A DNA stretch of 35,079 bases, taken from NCBI GenBank assembly GCA_000434035.1, contig FR893524.1:226124-261202 (forward strand). The letters are read 5' to 3'. Both the position numbers and the translations under genes were made by a program. Below, piece by piece: positions 1 through 8,767 of the stretch (the first letter of the stretch is position 1; each line of letters starts with the position of its first letter). The stretch comes from Clostridium sp. CAG:452 (GTDB lineage: Bacteria; Bacillota; Clostridia; TANB77; CAG-508). The notes beneath the pieces were generated by a model that saw only the letters and a program-made list of their open reading frames with translations, did no database searches and was not told where the DNA came from.

Positions 1-49
1 TAGCCTGTCACGCTAGAGGTCGTCGGTTCGAGCCCGATCCGGGTCGCCA
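1..49 (+). tRNA. tRNA-Asp (GTC), 3' part
   Basis: The window opens inside this tRNA. The anticodon arm TAGC-CTGTCAC-GCTA carries GTC at the anticodon position. It is followed by a T-arm with GGTTCGAG and an acceptor 3' strand ending in an encoded CCA at 47-49. The 5' half lies outside the window. It probably belongs to the same transcript as the tRNA-Phe 20 bases downstream. Confidence 0.9.
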
Positions 50-69
50 TTTTTTTATTATATATAGTT

Positions 70-145
70 GGCTCGATAGCTCAGTTGGTAGAGCAGGGGA
101 CTGAAAATCCCCGTGTCAGTGGTTCGATTCCACTTCGAGCCACCA
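70..145 (+). tRNA. tRNA-Phe (GAA)
   Basis: A complete 76-base cloverleaf. The acceptor strands GGCTCGA and TCGAGCC pair, the D-arm has AGCTCAGTTGGTAGAGC, the anticodon loop CTGAAAA holds GAA, the T-loop is TTCGATT, and CCA is encoded at 143-145. It is followed directly by an intrinsic terminator. Confidence 0.97.
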
Positions 146-148
146 CAA

Positions 149-177
149 AGCACAGCAAAAGCTGTGCTAATTTTTTT
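149..177 (+). terminator. Intrinsic terminator after tRNA-Phe
   Basis: A perfect 8-bp hairpin, AGCACAGC with loop AAAA and GCTGTGCT, is followed by AA and seven T residues. It ends the tRNA-Asp/tRNA-Phe transcript. Confidence 0.92.
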
Positions 178-241
178 GAACTGTGGAATCGAAAAGGAGG
201 CTGCCAAGTTTCAACTGGTCAGAAATTTCCATAAAAAATAA

Positions 242-270
242 TTGACAACAATACAAAATGGTACTATAAT
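242..270 (+). promoter_or_regulatory. Sigma-A promoter for small membrane protein gene
   Basis: A consensus promoter: TTGACA at 242-247, 17-base spacer, TATAAT at 265-270. It lies about 85 bases upstream of the start codon at 357, so the mRNA should have a leader of roughly 75-80 bases. I see no obvious riboswitch in that leader. Confidence 0.85.
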
Positions 271-356
271 AAATCCTGCTTAATTTTTATAATCCTGTTT
301 TCAGGTTGATATATAGACATAAGAATTAAAAAGAATTTTTTCAGGAGGAAAAGGTA

Positions 357-533
357 ATGAGCAAAAAGGACTTTGTTTTTAGCGTGATGTTGGGCTTTTT
401 CATTATGGCAACACTATTGAATTTAATAATTTCAATAGTAACCGGAGATATAATGGTATGGATGTGCACAGTATTGGATGCTGTTACATTAATACTGTTT
501 ATAATATGGAATAAACTTAACAAAAAAGAATAA
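357..533 (+). CDS. Small two-helix membrane protein, unknown function
   Basis: A 58-residue protein starting at ATG 357, preceded by an AGGAGG site at 343-348. It begins MSKKDFVFSVMLGF and has two hydrophobic stretches at roughly residues 6-28 and 33-51, with a basic tail ending NKLNKKE. This predicts a small double-spanning membrane protein with a cytoplasmic positive end. It has its own consensus promoter and terminator, so it is a single-gene unit between a tRNA operon and dxs. The ORF is supported by its ribosome site, promoter and terminator rather than by homology. I do not recognise the family. Small membrane proteins of this kind are often stress or regulatory peptides, but nothing here shows which. 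Confidence 0.75.
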   Translation: MSKKDFVFSVMLGFFIMATLLNLIISIVTGDIMVWMCTVLDAVTLILFIIWNKLNKKE

Positions 534-544
534 AGTATTAAAAG

Positions 545-580
545 AAAGAGCTAATATTAACTTATTATTAGCTCTTTTTG
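545..580 (+). terminator. Intrinsic terminator
   Basis: The arms AAGAGCTAAT and ATTAGCTCTT (545-554, 567-576) form a stable stem followed by a T run. It ends the small membrane protein gene. Confidence 0.88.
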
Positions 581-671
581 CTATTATATTGATTTTATAA
601 GAGTTGATAAAACTAAAATAAAATGATACAATTCAATAATAAAATAAGATAAACAAGGAATGATAGAAATA

Positions 672-2554
672 ATGGAAAAAATTTTAGACAGAATAAATAA
701 ACCTGACGATTTGAAAAAATTAAATTTATTAGAAAAAAACAAACTAGCAGAAGAAATAAGAGAATATATACTAGAAGTGGTATCTAAAAATGGAGGACAT
801 TTAGCTTCTAATTTGGGCGTTGTAGAACTTACAATTGCACTTCATAGCGTTTTTGACTTACCACAAGACAAAATAGTATGGGATGTAGGACATCAAAGCT
901 ATGTTCATAAAATTTTAACAGGAAGAAAAGAACAGATGCAAACTTTAAGAAAATTTGGTGGCATATCACGGATTTCCAAAAATATCGGAATCTGAATATG
1001 ATAGTTTTGACACAGGACATAGCAGTACATCAATATCAGTGGCATTAGGAATGGCAAGAGCAAATGCTTTGGAAAATAAAAACAATCATGTAATAGCTGT
1101 AATAGGTGATGGGTCACTAACAGGCGGAATGGCTATGGAAGCTCTAAATGATGCCGGAAGTAGTAATTCTAATATAACAGTAATATTAAATGATAATGAA
1201 ATGAGTATATCTAAAAATGTAGGAGGAGTTCCAGCATTACTTACTAAAATTAGAATTAAAAAAACATATAAAAGGTCAAATAACTGTATAAAAAGATTTT
1301 TTAACAAAGCGCCTTTAATAGGAAAACCAATAGTTTCGTTAGCTCACAATATAAAAAGAAGCATAAAACAGTTGGTTATTCCTAATATGTATTTTGAAGA
1401 TATAGGATTTACATATCTAGGACCAGTAGATGGACATAACATAGAAGAACTAGAAAAAATTTTAAAACAGAGCAAACATCTAGAAGGACCTATTTTAATT
1501 CATGTAATAACTAAAAAAGGAAAAGGGTATAAGTTTGCAGAAGAAACGCCAGATAAATTTCATGGAATTTCTAGCTTTGATATAAAAACAGGAGAGAAAA
1601 TAGCAAAACCAAAAAAAGATTATTCAAAAGTGTTTGGAGATAAATTAGTTGAGCTAGCTTCAAAAGATGATAAAATAGTTGCTGTAACAGCTGCAATGAA
1701 AGATGGAACAGGATTAAAAGAATTTGCAAATAAGTTTCCTAGTAGATTCTTTGATGTTGGAATTGCAGAACAACATGCAGTGGGTATGATTGCAGGAATG
1801 GCTGCATCAGGTTTAAAACCGGTATTTGCAGTATACTCATCTTTTTTACAAAGAGGATATGATCAACTTATTCATGATATTGCATTAGAACAAATACCTG
1901 TAACTATATGTGTTGATAGAGCTGGAATTGTTGGAGCAGATGGAGAAACACACCAGGGTGTATTTGATTTATGTTTTTTAAACTCTATACCAAATTTAGT
2001 TGTTATGGCACCAAAGGACTTTAAAGAACTAGAACAAATGTTAGAATTTGCAGTTAACTTAAATAAACCAGTAATTATTAGATATCCAAGAGGAGGAGAA
2101 GAAGGAAGCTTTAAACAACATAATGATATAGAACTTGGAAAATCAGAAATCATAAAAGAAGGAAAAGATTTAAGTATAATAGCAATAGGAAAAATGGTAG
2201 AAAGGGCACAAACAGTTGCTGAAATTTTAGCTAAAAAAAATATTGATGCGGAGATAGTAAATGCAAGGTTTTTGAAACCATTAGATAAAGAAACAATATT
2301 AAAATCGGTAGAAAAAACTAAGAATGCTGTAACAATAGAGGATGGATTAATAGAAGGAGGCCTTCGGAACAGCTGTTATAGAAGCAATTAATGATAGCAA
2401 ACTAGAAAATATAAAAACAAAGAGATTTGGATATAATGATTGTTTTATAAAACACGGAAGTGTAGAAGAACTAGAAAAAGAATATGGACTAGATAAAGAT
2501 AAACTAGCAGAAGATATATTAAAAAAATTAAATAAAAAGAAAAATGTGTTGTAA
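672..2554 (+). CDS. dxs: 1-deoxy-D-xylulose-5-phosphate synthase, needs two +1 shifts
   Basis: DXS condenses pyruvate with glyceraldehyde 3-phosphate using thiamine diphosphate, the first step of the non-mevalonate isoprenoid pathway; it is cytosolic. The ThDP motif GDGSLTGGMAMEALNDAG is visible, followed by the transketolase central domain (DVGIAEQHAVGMIAG) and RYPRG. Reading is continuous only if one extra C is skipped at 969 (in GISGFPK, residue 100) and another at 2365 (in EGGLGTAVIEA, residue 565). The joined product is 626 residues, the normal family length, ending KKKNVL. Without the shifts, translation stops at 993-995 and 2389-2391. I chose ATG 672 over ATG 660 because AAGGAA (655-660) sits directly on the earlier start, and because MEKILDRINKPDDLKKL resembles known N-termini. 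Highly conserved residues flank both sites, so the gene looks functional. Confidence 0.93.
966..972 (+). other. CGG +1 frameshift site 1 (dxs)
   Basis: Zero frame reads TCA CGG ATT. The family sequence requires TCA GGA TTT (S-G-F). C969 is the extra base. After the shift the frame stays open for 1.4 kb. Confidence 0.85.
2362..2368 (+). other. CGG +1 frameshift site 2 (dxs)
   Basis: Zero frame reads CTT CGG AAC; the expected frame is CTT GGA ACA (L-G-T in the conserved EGG-L-G-TAV region). C2365 is the extra base. This is the second such site in the same gene. Confidence 0.87.
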
Positions 2555-2577
2555 AATATTTTACAACACATTTTTTA
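2542..2577. terminator. Bidirectional terminator between dxs and HD gene
   Basis: A near-perfect palindrome, AAATGTGTTGTAAAA with TTTTACAACACATTT, is followed by T residues on the plus strand and preceded by A residues. It overlaps the dxs stop and abuts the stop of the convergent minus-strand gene, so it can terminate both. Confidence 0.88.
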
Positions 2578-4317
2578 TCTTTCATTTTCGTTTTTTTGGA
2601 TCTTTTGAACTGCACTAACAGAAGCCTTATTAGGATCTCCACCATAAACATATCTTTTTGCATATTCCTCTTCTGTTAATAAACCTTCGCTTAAAAGTGA
2701 CTTTAAAAGTATATCATTTGTTGTTCTTGAAACATATACTGAAGTCTTAAATTTGGCTAAGCATTCATCATAAGTTTCTAATCGCAAATATGTTTCTGAA
2801 TTTTCATAACTGTCCAACTCTTCTTGAGAAGCATTAGGATGCCTTGCAGATATGTTCCTTTTATATAAATCTTTACTTTGTTCCGGAGTTAGATATATCT
2901 CATTTAAAACTCTTTGGACATAAGCTTCTTTTACTGAATCTGTTATAGGTACGGTAGCTTCTAGCTTTTTTATATCTTCTTCAAATCTTTTTCTCCTAAT
3001 GGTTACCCTTGAAGTTTTGCCATTTATAACTTCATCTATTTCTTGGCGTACATTTTCTTCTATGCCTTCTTTTACAATTTCAGAAAACATAGTGTTTGAA
3101 TTTTGGTAAGTTTTAGAATCTACAGTTTCTAAAAATCTATTTTTATAAAAATTAGAATTTGAAACTTCTTCAGGAGATTTATGTTCAACTAATAAGTTAG
3201 AATAAGAGTCAATTAATTCGCCTGTTCTTTCAGGGAGAATATCATTTAATTTCCTTAAAGTAGGTTTAATAGATTTTTCGTAGTTTAACTCTCTTAATTG
3301 ATACATTAAATTGCCAACATTAGGACTCATTCTAGCTCCATCTATTCCTTTAGAATTTGCGGTCAAATTATCTCTAAAAAAACGAGTAACTCTTTTTACT
3401 ATTTTATTTTTTTTCTCATTAGGATCTAATGCCCAATTATCAAGTTCTTCTTTAGAGATTCCCATTTGAAGAAAAAGTTTTTCATAGTCTGGATCGTTTA
3501 CATCAATTGCACCGCCTTTTATTACACCATCTCTAAAATCCTTTGCAACATATGATATAGGATCACAAAGTAATACTATAACACCCTCTTTTGATCTGCT
3601 ACGAGTTTTTCTGTCTAACCCTTTTTTTACCAAAGTGTCTTTATATTCTTTTTCAATATCACTATCAGTTTTATTCCTATTAGTTTGCACTTCTAGTAAA
3701 TTGCTTTCTCCATTATGACAAACAGCAATATCTGAAATTGTAAGGTAGGTAGAATAAAGTTCCTTTAATTTGCGTTTACTTAAAGGTTTGCCTCTTTTTT
3801 CTTCCATTCTTTTAATTACCTTAGAATGTATTCCTTCTAATTCTAAAGTTGGCCTTACCATAGAACTATGGTGCATTTCACAAATTCCATTCTTTTCTAG
3901 ATACTTTGATATAGTCTGTTCACCGTCATGAGCAAAAGGAAAATGTGCTATATCGTGTATTAAGCCGCCTACAAATGCTAAATCTTCATTTAATAGTTGG
4001 TCTCTTGCAGAAATTGAAGCATTGGTAGCAGTATCTAAAACATGAAGAGGCCTTGAATTTGCATGATCTTCAACTCCGGGTTCATTTTCAGCACTCATAT
4101 TTGTTTTTTGAAGAGTAATCCATGCTTCTGAAAACTCTATTAGTTCTTCTTTAAAAATGCTTAAATATTCAGGATCTGCATATGTAGCAAATTTTGAATG
4201 ATCAGCATAAAAAGAATTTTTCTGCCTGGCATCTCTAACTAATTCCTTTAATTTAAGAATATACTTGTTTTCTACTTTAAAATCAGCAGATGAAGCTTGA
4301 TTTTTAAAACTTCTCAT
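2575..4317 (-). CDS. HD-domain phosphohydrolase, dGTPase-like
   Basis: A 580-residue HD-superfamily protein. The motif pattern resembles deoxyguanosinetriphosphate triphosphohydrolases: RPLHVLDTATNAS (His92), then LIHDIAHFPFAHDGE with His121-Asp122 and His130, and a later Asp in VLLCDPISYVAKDF. These would bind the metal for phosphate-ester hydrolysis. The C-terminal third is charged and helical and I do not recognise it. The start is ATG 4317 because AAGGTGAT lies 5-8 bases upstream; a GTG nine bases further upstream falls inside that site. It has no in-frame CGG codon. Converging with dxs, it forms its own unit. dNTPase activity is inferred from motifs; the true substrate could be another nucleotide. 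Confidence 0.78.
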   Translation of the reverse strand: MRSFKNQASSADFKVENKYILKLKELVRDARQKNSFYADHSKFATYADPEYLSIFKEELIEFSEAWITLQKTNMSAENEPGVEDHANSRPLHVLDTATNASISARDQLLNEDLAFVGGLIHDIAHFPFAHDGEQTISKYLEKNGICEMHHSSMVRPTLELEGIHSKVIKRMEEKRGKPLSKRKLKELYSTYLTISDIAVCHNGESNLLEVQTNRNKTDSDIEKEYKDTLVKKGLDRKTRSRSKEGVIVLLCDPISYVAKDFRDGVIKGGAIDVNDPDYEKLFLQMGISKEELDNWALDPNEKKNKIVKRVTRFFRDNLTANSKGIDGARMSPNVGNLMYQLRELNYEKSIKPTLRKLNDILPERTGELIDSYSNLLVEHKSPEEVSNSNFYKNRFLETVDSKTYQNSNTMFSEIVKEGIEENVRQEIDEVINGKTSRVTIRRKRFEEDIKKLEATVPITDSVKEAYVQRVLNEIYLTPEQSKDLYKRNISARHPNASQEELDSYENSETYLRLETYDECLAKFKTSVYVSRTTNDILLKSLLSEGLLTEEEYAKRYVYGGDPNKASVSAVQKIQKNENER

Positions 4318-4356
4318 TATAATCACCTTTATAATTATTTATAATTATTTATATTT

Positions 4357-4385
4357 ATTGTAACATCTTTAAATTAATTTGTGAA
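4357..4385 (-). promoter_or_regulatory. Putative promoter for the minus-strand HD gene
   Basis: On the minus strand TTCACA (4385-4380), a 17-base spacer and TACAAT (4362-4357) give a plausible sigma-A promoter about 40 bases upstream of the start codon. The -35 box is weak. Confidence 0.5.
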
Positions 4386-4448
4386 TGCCTGAACAATAAA
4401 AAAGTCGAAAAAGAACAAATTAGGACGTTTGCATATTATAATAGATAC

Positions 4449-4477
4449 TTGAAGTAAACATAAAAAGATGATACAAT
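4449..4477 (+). promoter_or_regulatory. Putative promoter for YfbR-like HD gene
   Basis: TTGAAG at 4449-4454 and TACAAT at 4472-4477 are separated by 17 bases. It lies about 85 bases before the start codon. Confidence 0.6.
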
Positions 4478-4561
4478 TTAATTGTATTCATTTATATAGT
4501 CTTCCTTGCGTGACATCAAAGCTACAGCAGGAGACAAATAATTTTAAGGAGGAAAATGAAT

Positions 4562-5698
4562 ATGGACATGGAAAAAATTTATGAGGCGCTAAACAAACTT
4601 AATCAAGGCAACAACAACTTAAGACGGTGGACATCTTTTATAACAAAAGGAAGTCATGATGAGATTTCAAAACAGGCATTAAATAGTGCAATATGTTATA
4701 TGCTGGCGGTAGAAGTGCAAAAAGCAGGGTTAAAAGTTAATTTTAATTTGTTTCCCAAAATTGCTATTTATAGGTCTTTTCAAAAAGTTTATGTGAATTA
4801 TGACATTCCAGAGCATATACTTGAAGAAATTTGTTATTTGGGAAAAATTGATTTTAATGAGAATTTTAAAACTGCAACACTTAATACAATCAGAGATGTC
4901 GCAGGAGAAGAGTTTGCAGAATTTTTAAAACAGGGTTGTGACACTTTAGAGGAACGCATTTATAAAGCGGCAACTAAAATCGCTACATTGTTAGAACTGA
5001 AAGAAATTAAAAACAATGTAAATGGTGATTATGACGAAAAATATGAAGAGATTATTTCATCTATGACCAAATACGAAGATATTCCTGGATTTGAAGATTT
5101 AAGAGATCAAAATGGTGGATATTGGAAGGTATTTAAAGATATTTCAAAATTGAGATACCAAAATAGATGGGCTTCATATTCATATCAGGTTGAATGTTCT
5201 GTTTTAGGACATCTTTTTGAAACCGCAGAATATGCGTATTTTATGGCACTTGAAAAAGGATATACAGAAGATGTTGCAACAAAATGCTTTTTTATGGGAA
5301 TATTTCATGATATTCCTGAAACCTACACAAGAGACATTCCTTCACCAATAAAAGATAGCATACCTAATTTTAGAAAAGTTACAGAGGTTTATGAGTTGGA
5401 AATGATGAGAAAAAACATGTATCCTTTTGTATCTGAGAAAGGAAAAGAGGCGCTTGAAAATGTTATGTTTGAGACTGATGAAAACGCGATTTTTAAAAGC
5501 TTGATAAAAGGTGCGGATTATATGTCTGCAATTGCTGAAATTTGGCGCCAGCTTAAAGCTGGAACACGAGACGAGGATTTTGTTTATGCTATGGAAGGGC
5601 ATTTTCCTAAATTTAAAGCCGGATTAGCCGAGTTTACTCCAGGCACAGAAAAATTTGCATATAAAATGTTTTCGTATGCACAGTCTCTAAATTTGTAA
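4562..5698 (+). CDS. YfbR-like HD-domain protein (possible 5'-nucleotidase)
   Basis: A 378-residue protein with an HD domain in its second half: NRWASYSYQVECSVLGHLF (near residue 217) and FFMGIFHDIPETYTRDIPSP (HD near 248), followed by a helical region with KGADYMSAIAEIW. The order NRW...H...HD...D resembles YfbR-type 5'-deoxynucleotidases. I chose ATG 4562, nine bases after AAGGAGG, over ATG 4556, which is too close. Codon use differs from the neighbours (more GCG, GCC, GGC, CGC), suggesting acquisition by transfer. Codon 22 (4625-4627) is an in-frame CGG that must be read in the normal frame: a +1 shift there would hit TAA within a few codons. It is one of only two unshifted in-frame CGG codons in the window. 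The N-terminal half is unrecognised. Confidence 0.75.
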   Translation: MDMEKIYEALNKLNQGNNNLRRWTSFITKGSHDEISKQALNSAICYMLAVEVQKAGLKVNFNLFPKIAIYRSFQKVYVNYDIPEHILEEICYLGKIDFNENFKTATLNTIRDVAGEEFAEFLKQGCDTLEERIYKAATKIATLLELKEIKNNVNGDYDEKYEEIISSMTKYEDIPGFEDLRDQNGGYWKVFKDISKLRYQNRWASYSYQVECSVLGHLFETAEYAYFMALEKGYTEDVATKCFFMGIFHDIPETYTRDIPSPIKDSIPNFRKVTEVYELEMMRKNMYPFVSEKGKEALENVMFETDENAIFKSLIKGADYMSAIAEIWRQLKAGTRDEDFVYAMEGHFPKFKAGLAEFTPGTEKFAYKMFSYAQSLNL

Positions 5699-5718
5699 TT
5701 TTGTAACATGTCAGAATG

Positions 5719-5749
5719 CAGTGGATGGCTCTTGTCATTCACTGTTTTT
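5719..5749 (+). terminator. Intrinsic terminator
   Basis: CAGTGGATG (5719-5727) and CATTCACTG (5736-5744) form a 9-bp stem with one G-T pair, followed by five T residues. Confidence 0.85.
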
Positions 5750-5784
5750 ATATACTAGGGAATTTCAACAAACTCTTATTGTTC

Positions 5785-5813
5785 TTGAAATTAAAAAACT
5801 TTTGAGATATAAT
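5785..5813 (+). promoter_or_regulatory. Sigma-A promoter for acyl-CoA ligase
   Basis: TTGAAA at 5785-5790, a 17-base spacer and TATAAT at 5808-5813, about 30 bases before the start codon at 5845. Confidence 0.8.
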
Positions 5814-5844
5814 GTATAAGTCAATAAAAAAATGAGGTGTAAAT

Positions 5845-7689
5845 ATGGACAAAGAAAAACGTAAAATATTAAATACAATGTTAAAATTTTTTGAAGAAAA
5901 AGGATATAAAAAAGAGGAAATAGAGGAAATAGAAGAACTAGCAGAAGAAAAAGAAAAAAAGAAAAAAGGAAAACTACATCCATTCGAAAAAATTACAGAT
6001 TTAAAAGATATGTTAGAAAAAACAGAAAAAAAATTTGGTGATAAGCCTGCTTTCAAATATAAAACAAAAGAGCCAGGAGTTTTTGATGTAATTACATATA
6101 AAGAGTTTATAGAAAAAGTAAACGCATTAGGGACTAAATTAATAGATTTAGGTTTAAAAGGGAAAAGAATTGCAATAATATCAGAAAATAGATATGAATG
6201 GTGTTTAGCATATTTAGCAACATGTTGTGGAACAGGAGTTGTTGTACCACTAGATAAATCTTTGCCAGCAAATGAATTAGAAAGTTTAATAATTCGTTCG
6301 GGAGTAGAAGCGATATTTTATTCAAGTAAATATGATGAAGTTATGCAAGATATAAAACAAAGAAGAACAACAGATTTAAGATATTATATATCAATGGACT
6401 TAGAGAAAATGGAGAATGGCATATATTCAGAACATGAACTTGTAGAAAAAGGAAAAGAATTAATAAAAAAAGGAAACAAAAAATTCTTAAATGCAAAAAT
6501 TAATAATGAAGAAATGACATGCATGCTATTTACATCAGGAACAACAGCAATGTCAAAAGCTGTAATGCTATCACACAAAAATATATGTTCAAATTTAATG
6601 GATATAGCAGCTGTATTAAAAATTGATGAAAAGGATACTTTATTATCATTCTTACCATTACACCACACATTTGAATGTACAGTTGGATTCCTTTATGTTA
6701 TGTATACAGGAGCTTCAATTGCATATTGTGAAGGAATAAGACATATTGCAAGTAATATAAAAGAATTTGAGATTACTGCAATGATTTCTGTACCAGCACT
6801 TTATGAAAATATCTATAAAAGAGTTATGAAGTCAATTGAGAAAAAAGGGAAACTAGCAGAAGTAGAAAAAATAATGAAATTAAGTGGAATGCTTTCAAAA
6901 GTAGGGATAGATTTTAGAAAGAAAATGTTCAAGGAAATTCACGAATCGTTAGGACCAAAACTAAGACTTATGGTAAATGGTGGAGCAGCATTAGATTATG
7001 AAGTAGAAAAAGGATTCAATGAATTAGGCTTCAGAATTGTTCAAGGCTATGGATTAACAGAAACATCTCCAGTTATAGCTGCAGGAACAGATTTTGCTCA
7101 GAGATTAGGATCAGTAGGAAAAGTATTTCCTAGTTTAAAAGTAAAAATAATAAATAAAGACGAAAATGGAATTGGAGAAGTTATTGTAAAAGGACCAAGT
7201 GTAATGCTTGGATATTATCAAAATGATGAAGCAAATAAAGAAGTATTTGAAAAAGGTTGGTTTCATACAGGAGATTTAGGATACATTGATAAAAAGGGAT
7301 TTCTATTCTTGGCAGGTAGAAAGAAGAGTGTAATAGTTTTAAAGAATGGTAAAAATGTGTATCCAGAAGAGATTGAGAGTATAATAAATAGAATTGATGG
7401 CGTAAAAGAATCTTTTATATATGGAAAACCAGAAGAAAATAACGAAGACGACTTAAAACTTTGTGTAAAAATAGTATATGATAAAGATTTGATGAAGGAA
7501 TTATATAACGCAACTACAGAAGAAGAAATAAAAGAAGCGTTATGGTCAAAAATAAAAGAAGTAAATAAAACAATGCCACCATACAAGTATATTAAAGAAA
7601 TAATTGTTTCAGAAGAAGAACTTATAAAAACTACAACATTAAAAATAAAAAGACACGAAGAATTAGCAAAAATCGAAGGTCAAAAATAA
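5845..7689 (+). CDS. AMP-forming long-chain acyl-CoA ligase family protein
   Basis: A 614-residue member of the ANL superfamily, which adenylates a carboxylate with ATP and transfers it to CoA. Visible motifs in order: the phosphate-binding loop TSGTTAMSKA (near residue 229), SFLPLHHTFECTVG, YGLTETSPVIAAGT (near 401), GDLGYIDKKGFLFLAGRKK, and the C-terminal catalytic region ending TTLKIKRHEEL. The loop has AMSKA where TGKPKG is usual, a modest deviation. The first 55 residues form a highly charged Lys/Glu helix not found in typical ligases. The start follows GAGGTG at 5833-5838. The fatty-acid preference is inferred from overall resemblance to FadD-type enzymes; no neighbour points to a substrate. 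It has no in-frame CGG. Confidence 0.85.
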   Translation: MDKEKRKILNTMLKFFEEKGYKKEEIEEIEELAEEKEKKKKGKLHPFEKITDLKDMLEKTEKKFGDKPAFKYKTKEPGVFDVITYKEFIEKVNALGTKLIDLGLKGKRIAIISENRYEWCLAYLATCCGTGVVVPLDKSLPANELESLIIRSGVEAIFYSSKYDEVMQDIKQRRTTDLRYYISMDLEKMENGIYSEHELVEKGKELIKKGNKKFLNAKINNEEMTCMLFTSGTTAMSKAVMLSHKNICSNLMDIAAVLKIDEKDTLLSFLPLHHTFECTVGFLYVMYTGASIAYCEGIRHIASNIKEFEITAMISVPALYENIYKRVMKSIEKKGKLAEVEKIMKLSGMLSKVGIDFRKKMFKEIHESLGPKLRLMVNGGAALDYEVEKGFNELGFRIVQGYGLTETSPVIAAGTDFAQRLGSVGKVFPSLKVKIINKDENGIGEVIVKGPSVMLGYYQNDEANKEVFEKGWFHTGDLGYIDKKGFLFLAGRKKSVIVLKNGKNVYPEEIESIINRIDGVKESFIYGKPEENNEDDLKLCVKIVYDKDLMKELYNATTEEEIKEALWSKIKEVNKTMPPYKYIKEIIVSEEELIKTTTLKIKRHEELAKIEGQK

Positions 7690-7778
7690 AGAAAAAATAT
7701 AAAAAAATATATTGACTTTTGTAATATTAATGTAATAAAATTGTAACGAAATAGATAAATTAAATTTTGCAAATCCTA

Positions 7779-7807
7779 TTGTAGTTTTTTCGCAAAGAAT
7801 GTATAAT
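7779..7807 (+). promoter_or_regulatory. Promoter for the unknown gene at 7852
   Basis: TTGTAG at 7779-7784, a 17-base spacer and TATAAT at 7802-7807. The -10 box is perfect and the -35 box partial. Confidence 0.65.
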
Positions 7808-7851
7808 TATAAACAATAAAAGTACATAGGACAAAGGAGGGTGAGTTTACG

Positions 7852-8694
7852 GTGCTATTTTTTCATAAGCCAGGCATAGTAAACGTGAAAATGATAATTA
7901 CAGAAGAAAAAATTTTATCAAATATTGACAAAGTTCAAAAAATGATAAATCCAAATAATAAGAAGCAAATCGTTCAATTAGATGAGGATGCTTATTTTAA
8001 AGATTTAATAGATTCAATTAAAACATATTTAACAGAATATCCAAAAAAGAAAAACTTCCCAGCAAGTGTATATAAAGCTTCATATGGACTAGTTGAATAT
8101 GCTACAAACCAATTTGAAGAAAACACAAAACAAATTGAAAAATTAATAAGACAAAGAGAAGATAACATTGCAAAAGCAAATGAATTAAAAGCAGTATTTG
8201 AAGCAGTTCAAAATAAAGATAAAGAATGGAAAGTAAAAGTAAAACAAATTAGTAATGTTATGTCAGAAGATGTAATAGAAGCTTTAACTATAATTGGAAA
8301 ATGCAAAACAAAAAAACCAGCAAACTATGAGGATGCTTTAAAATTAATAAGAGCTAGAATTTCAAACCTAGAAGGAAATTTACATATTGAAATAGATATG
8401 GAAAGAATAGAAGATAGATCAAAAGCTTTAAGTTACATAGGAATAGAAATAGCAGAAGCATTAAAAGGAATTCCTACACCAGTGGAAGAACCAGTAAAAC
8501 AAGAAAAAGTAGAAGCTGTTAAAGAAGATATAGTAGAAGATTCATTCATAGAAGAAACAAGATTTGAAGTAAAACCAACATTATGGGAAAGAATTAAAAA
8601 TAGCAAATTAGTAAGAGCAATATCATATGTAATGAAAATAAGAGTTGTATTAGATGTTCCAGCACTTCCAGAAGGTAGAGGAGAAAGAAATTAA
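7852..8694 (+). CDS. Unrecognised helical protein
   Basis: A 280-residue protein I cannot assign. I start it at GTG 7852, eleven bases after AAAGGAGG; ATG 7891 is a possible later start but has no comparable ribosome site. The body (residues about 15-190) is rich in Lys and Glu with heptad-like spacing and is probably helical or coiled coil. A Pro/Glu/Val linker (PTPVEEPVKQEKVEAV) follows at about 204-225. The C-terminus contains a basic amphipathic segment, LWERIKNSKLVRAISYV, ending EGRGERN. There is no signal peptide or clear membrane span. It stands alone between a promoter and a terminator, so context gives no function. Codon use matches the core genes. Confidence 0.7.
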   Translation: MLFFHKPGIVNVKMIITEEKILSNIDKVQKMINPNNKKQIVQLDEDAYFKDLIDSIKTYLTEYPKKKNFPASVYKASYGLVEYATNQFEENTKQIEKLIRQREDNIAKANELKAVFEAVQNKDKEWKVKVKQISNVMSEDVIEALTIIGKCKTKKPANYEDALKLIRARISNLEGNLHIEIDMERIEDRSKALSYIGIEIAEALKGIPTPVEEPVKQEKVEAVKEDIVEDSFIEETRFEVKPTLWERIKNSKLVRAISYVMKIRVVLDVPALPEGRGERN

Positions 8695-8712
8695 AAATAA
8701 ATCTATTATGAG

Positions 8713-8745
8713 ATAGGACGGAAGCTATTCCGTTCTATTTTTTGC
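8713..8745 (+). terminator. Intrinsic terminator
   Basis: AGGACGGAA and TTCCGTTCT pair around a GCTA loop with one G-T pair, followed by ATTTTTTG. Confidence 0.85.
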
Positions 8746-8767
8746 AAGATAATATATGGAGGAAGAT

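Noticed and set aside
2355..2370. prfB-type +1 shift driven by an internal Shine-Dalgarno and a CTT slip
   Set aside because: Dxs site 2 has GGAGG a few bases upstream and CTT in the P site, but the other sites lack a consistent upstream GGAGG, and most lack a codon able to re-pair in the +1 frame.
7841..7856. Possible CGG shift at the start of the unknown gene (GTG AGT TTA CGG)
   Set aside because: A start at GTG 7841 followed by a shift runs into TAA within a few codons; the supported frame starts at GTG 7852 and has no in-frame CGG.
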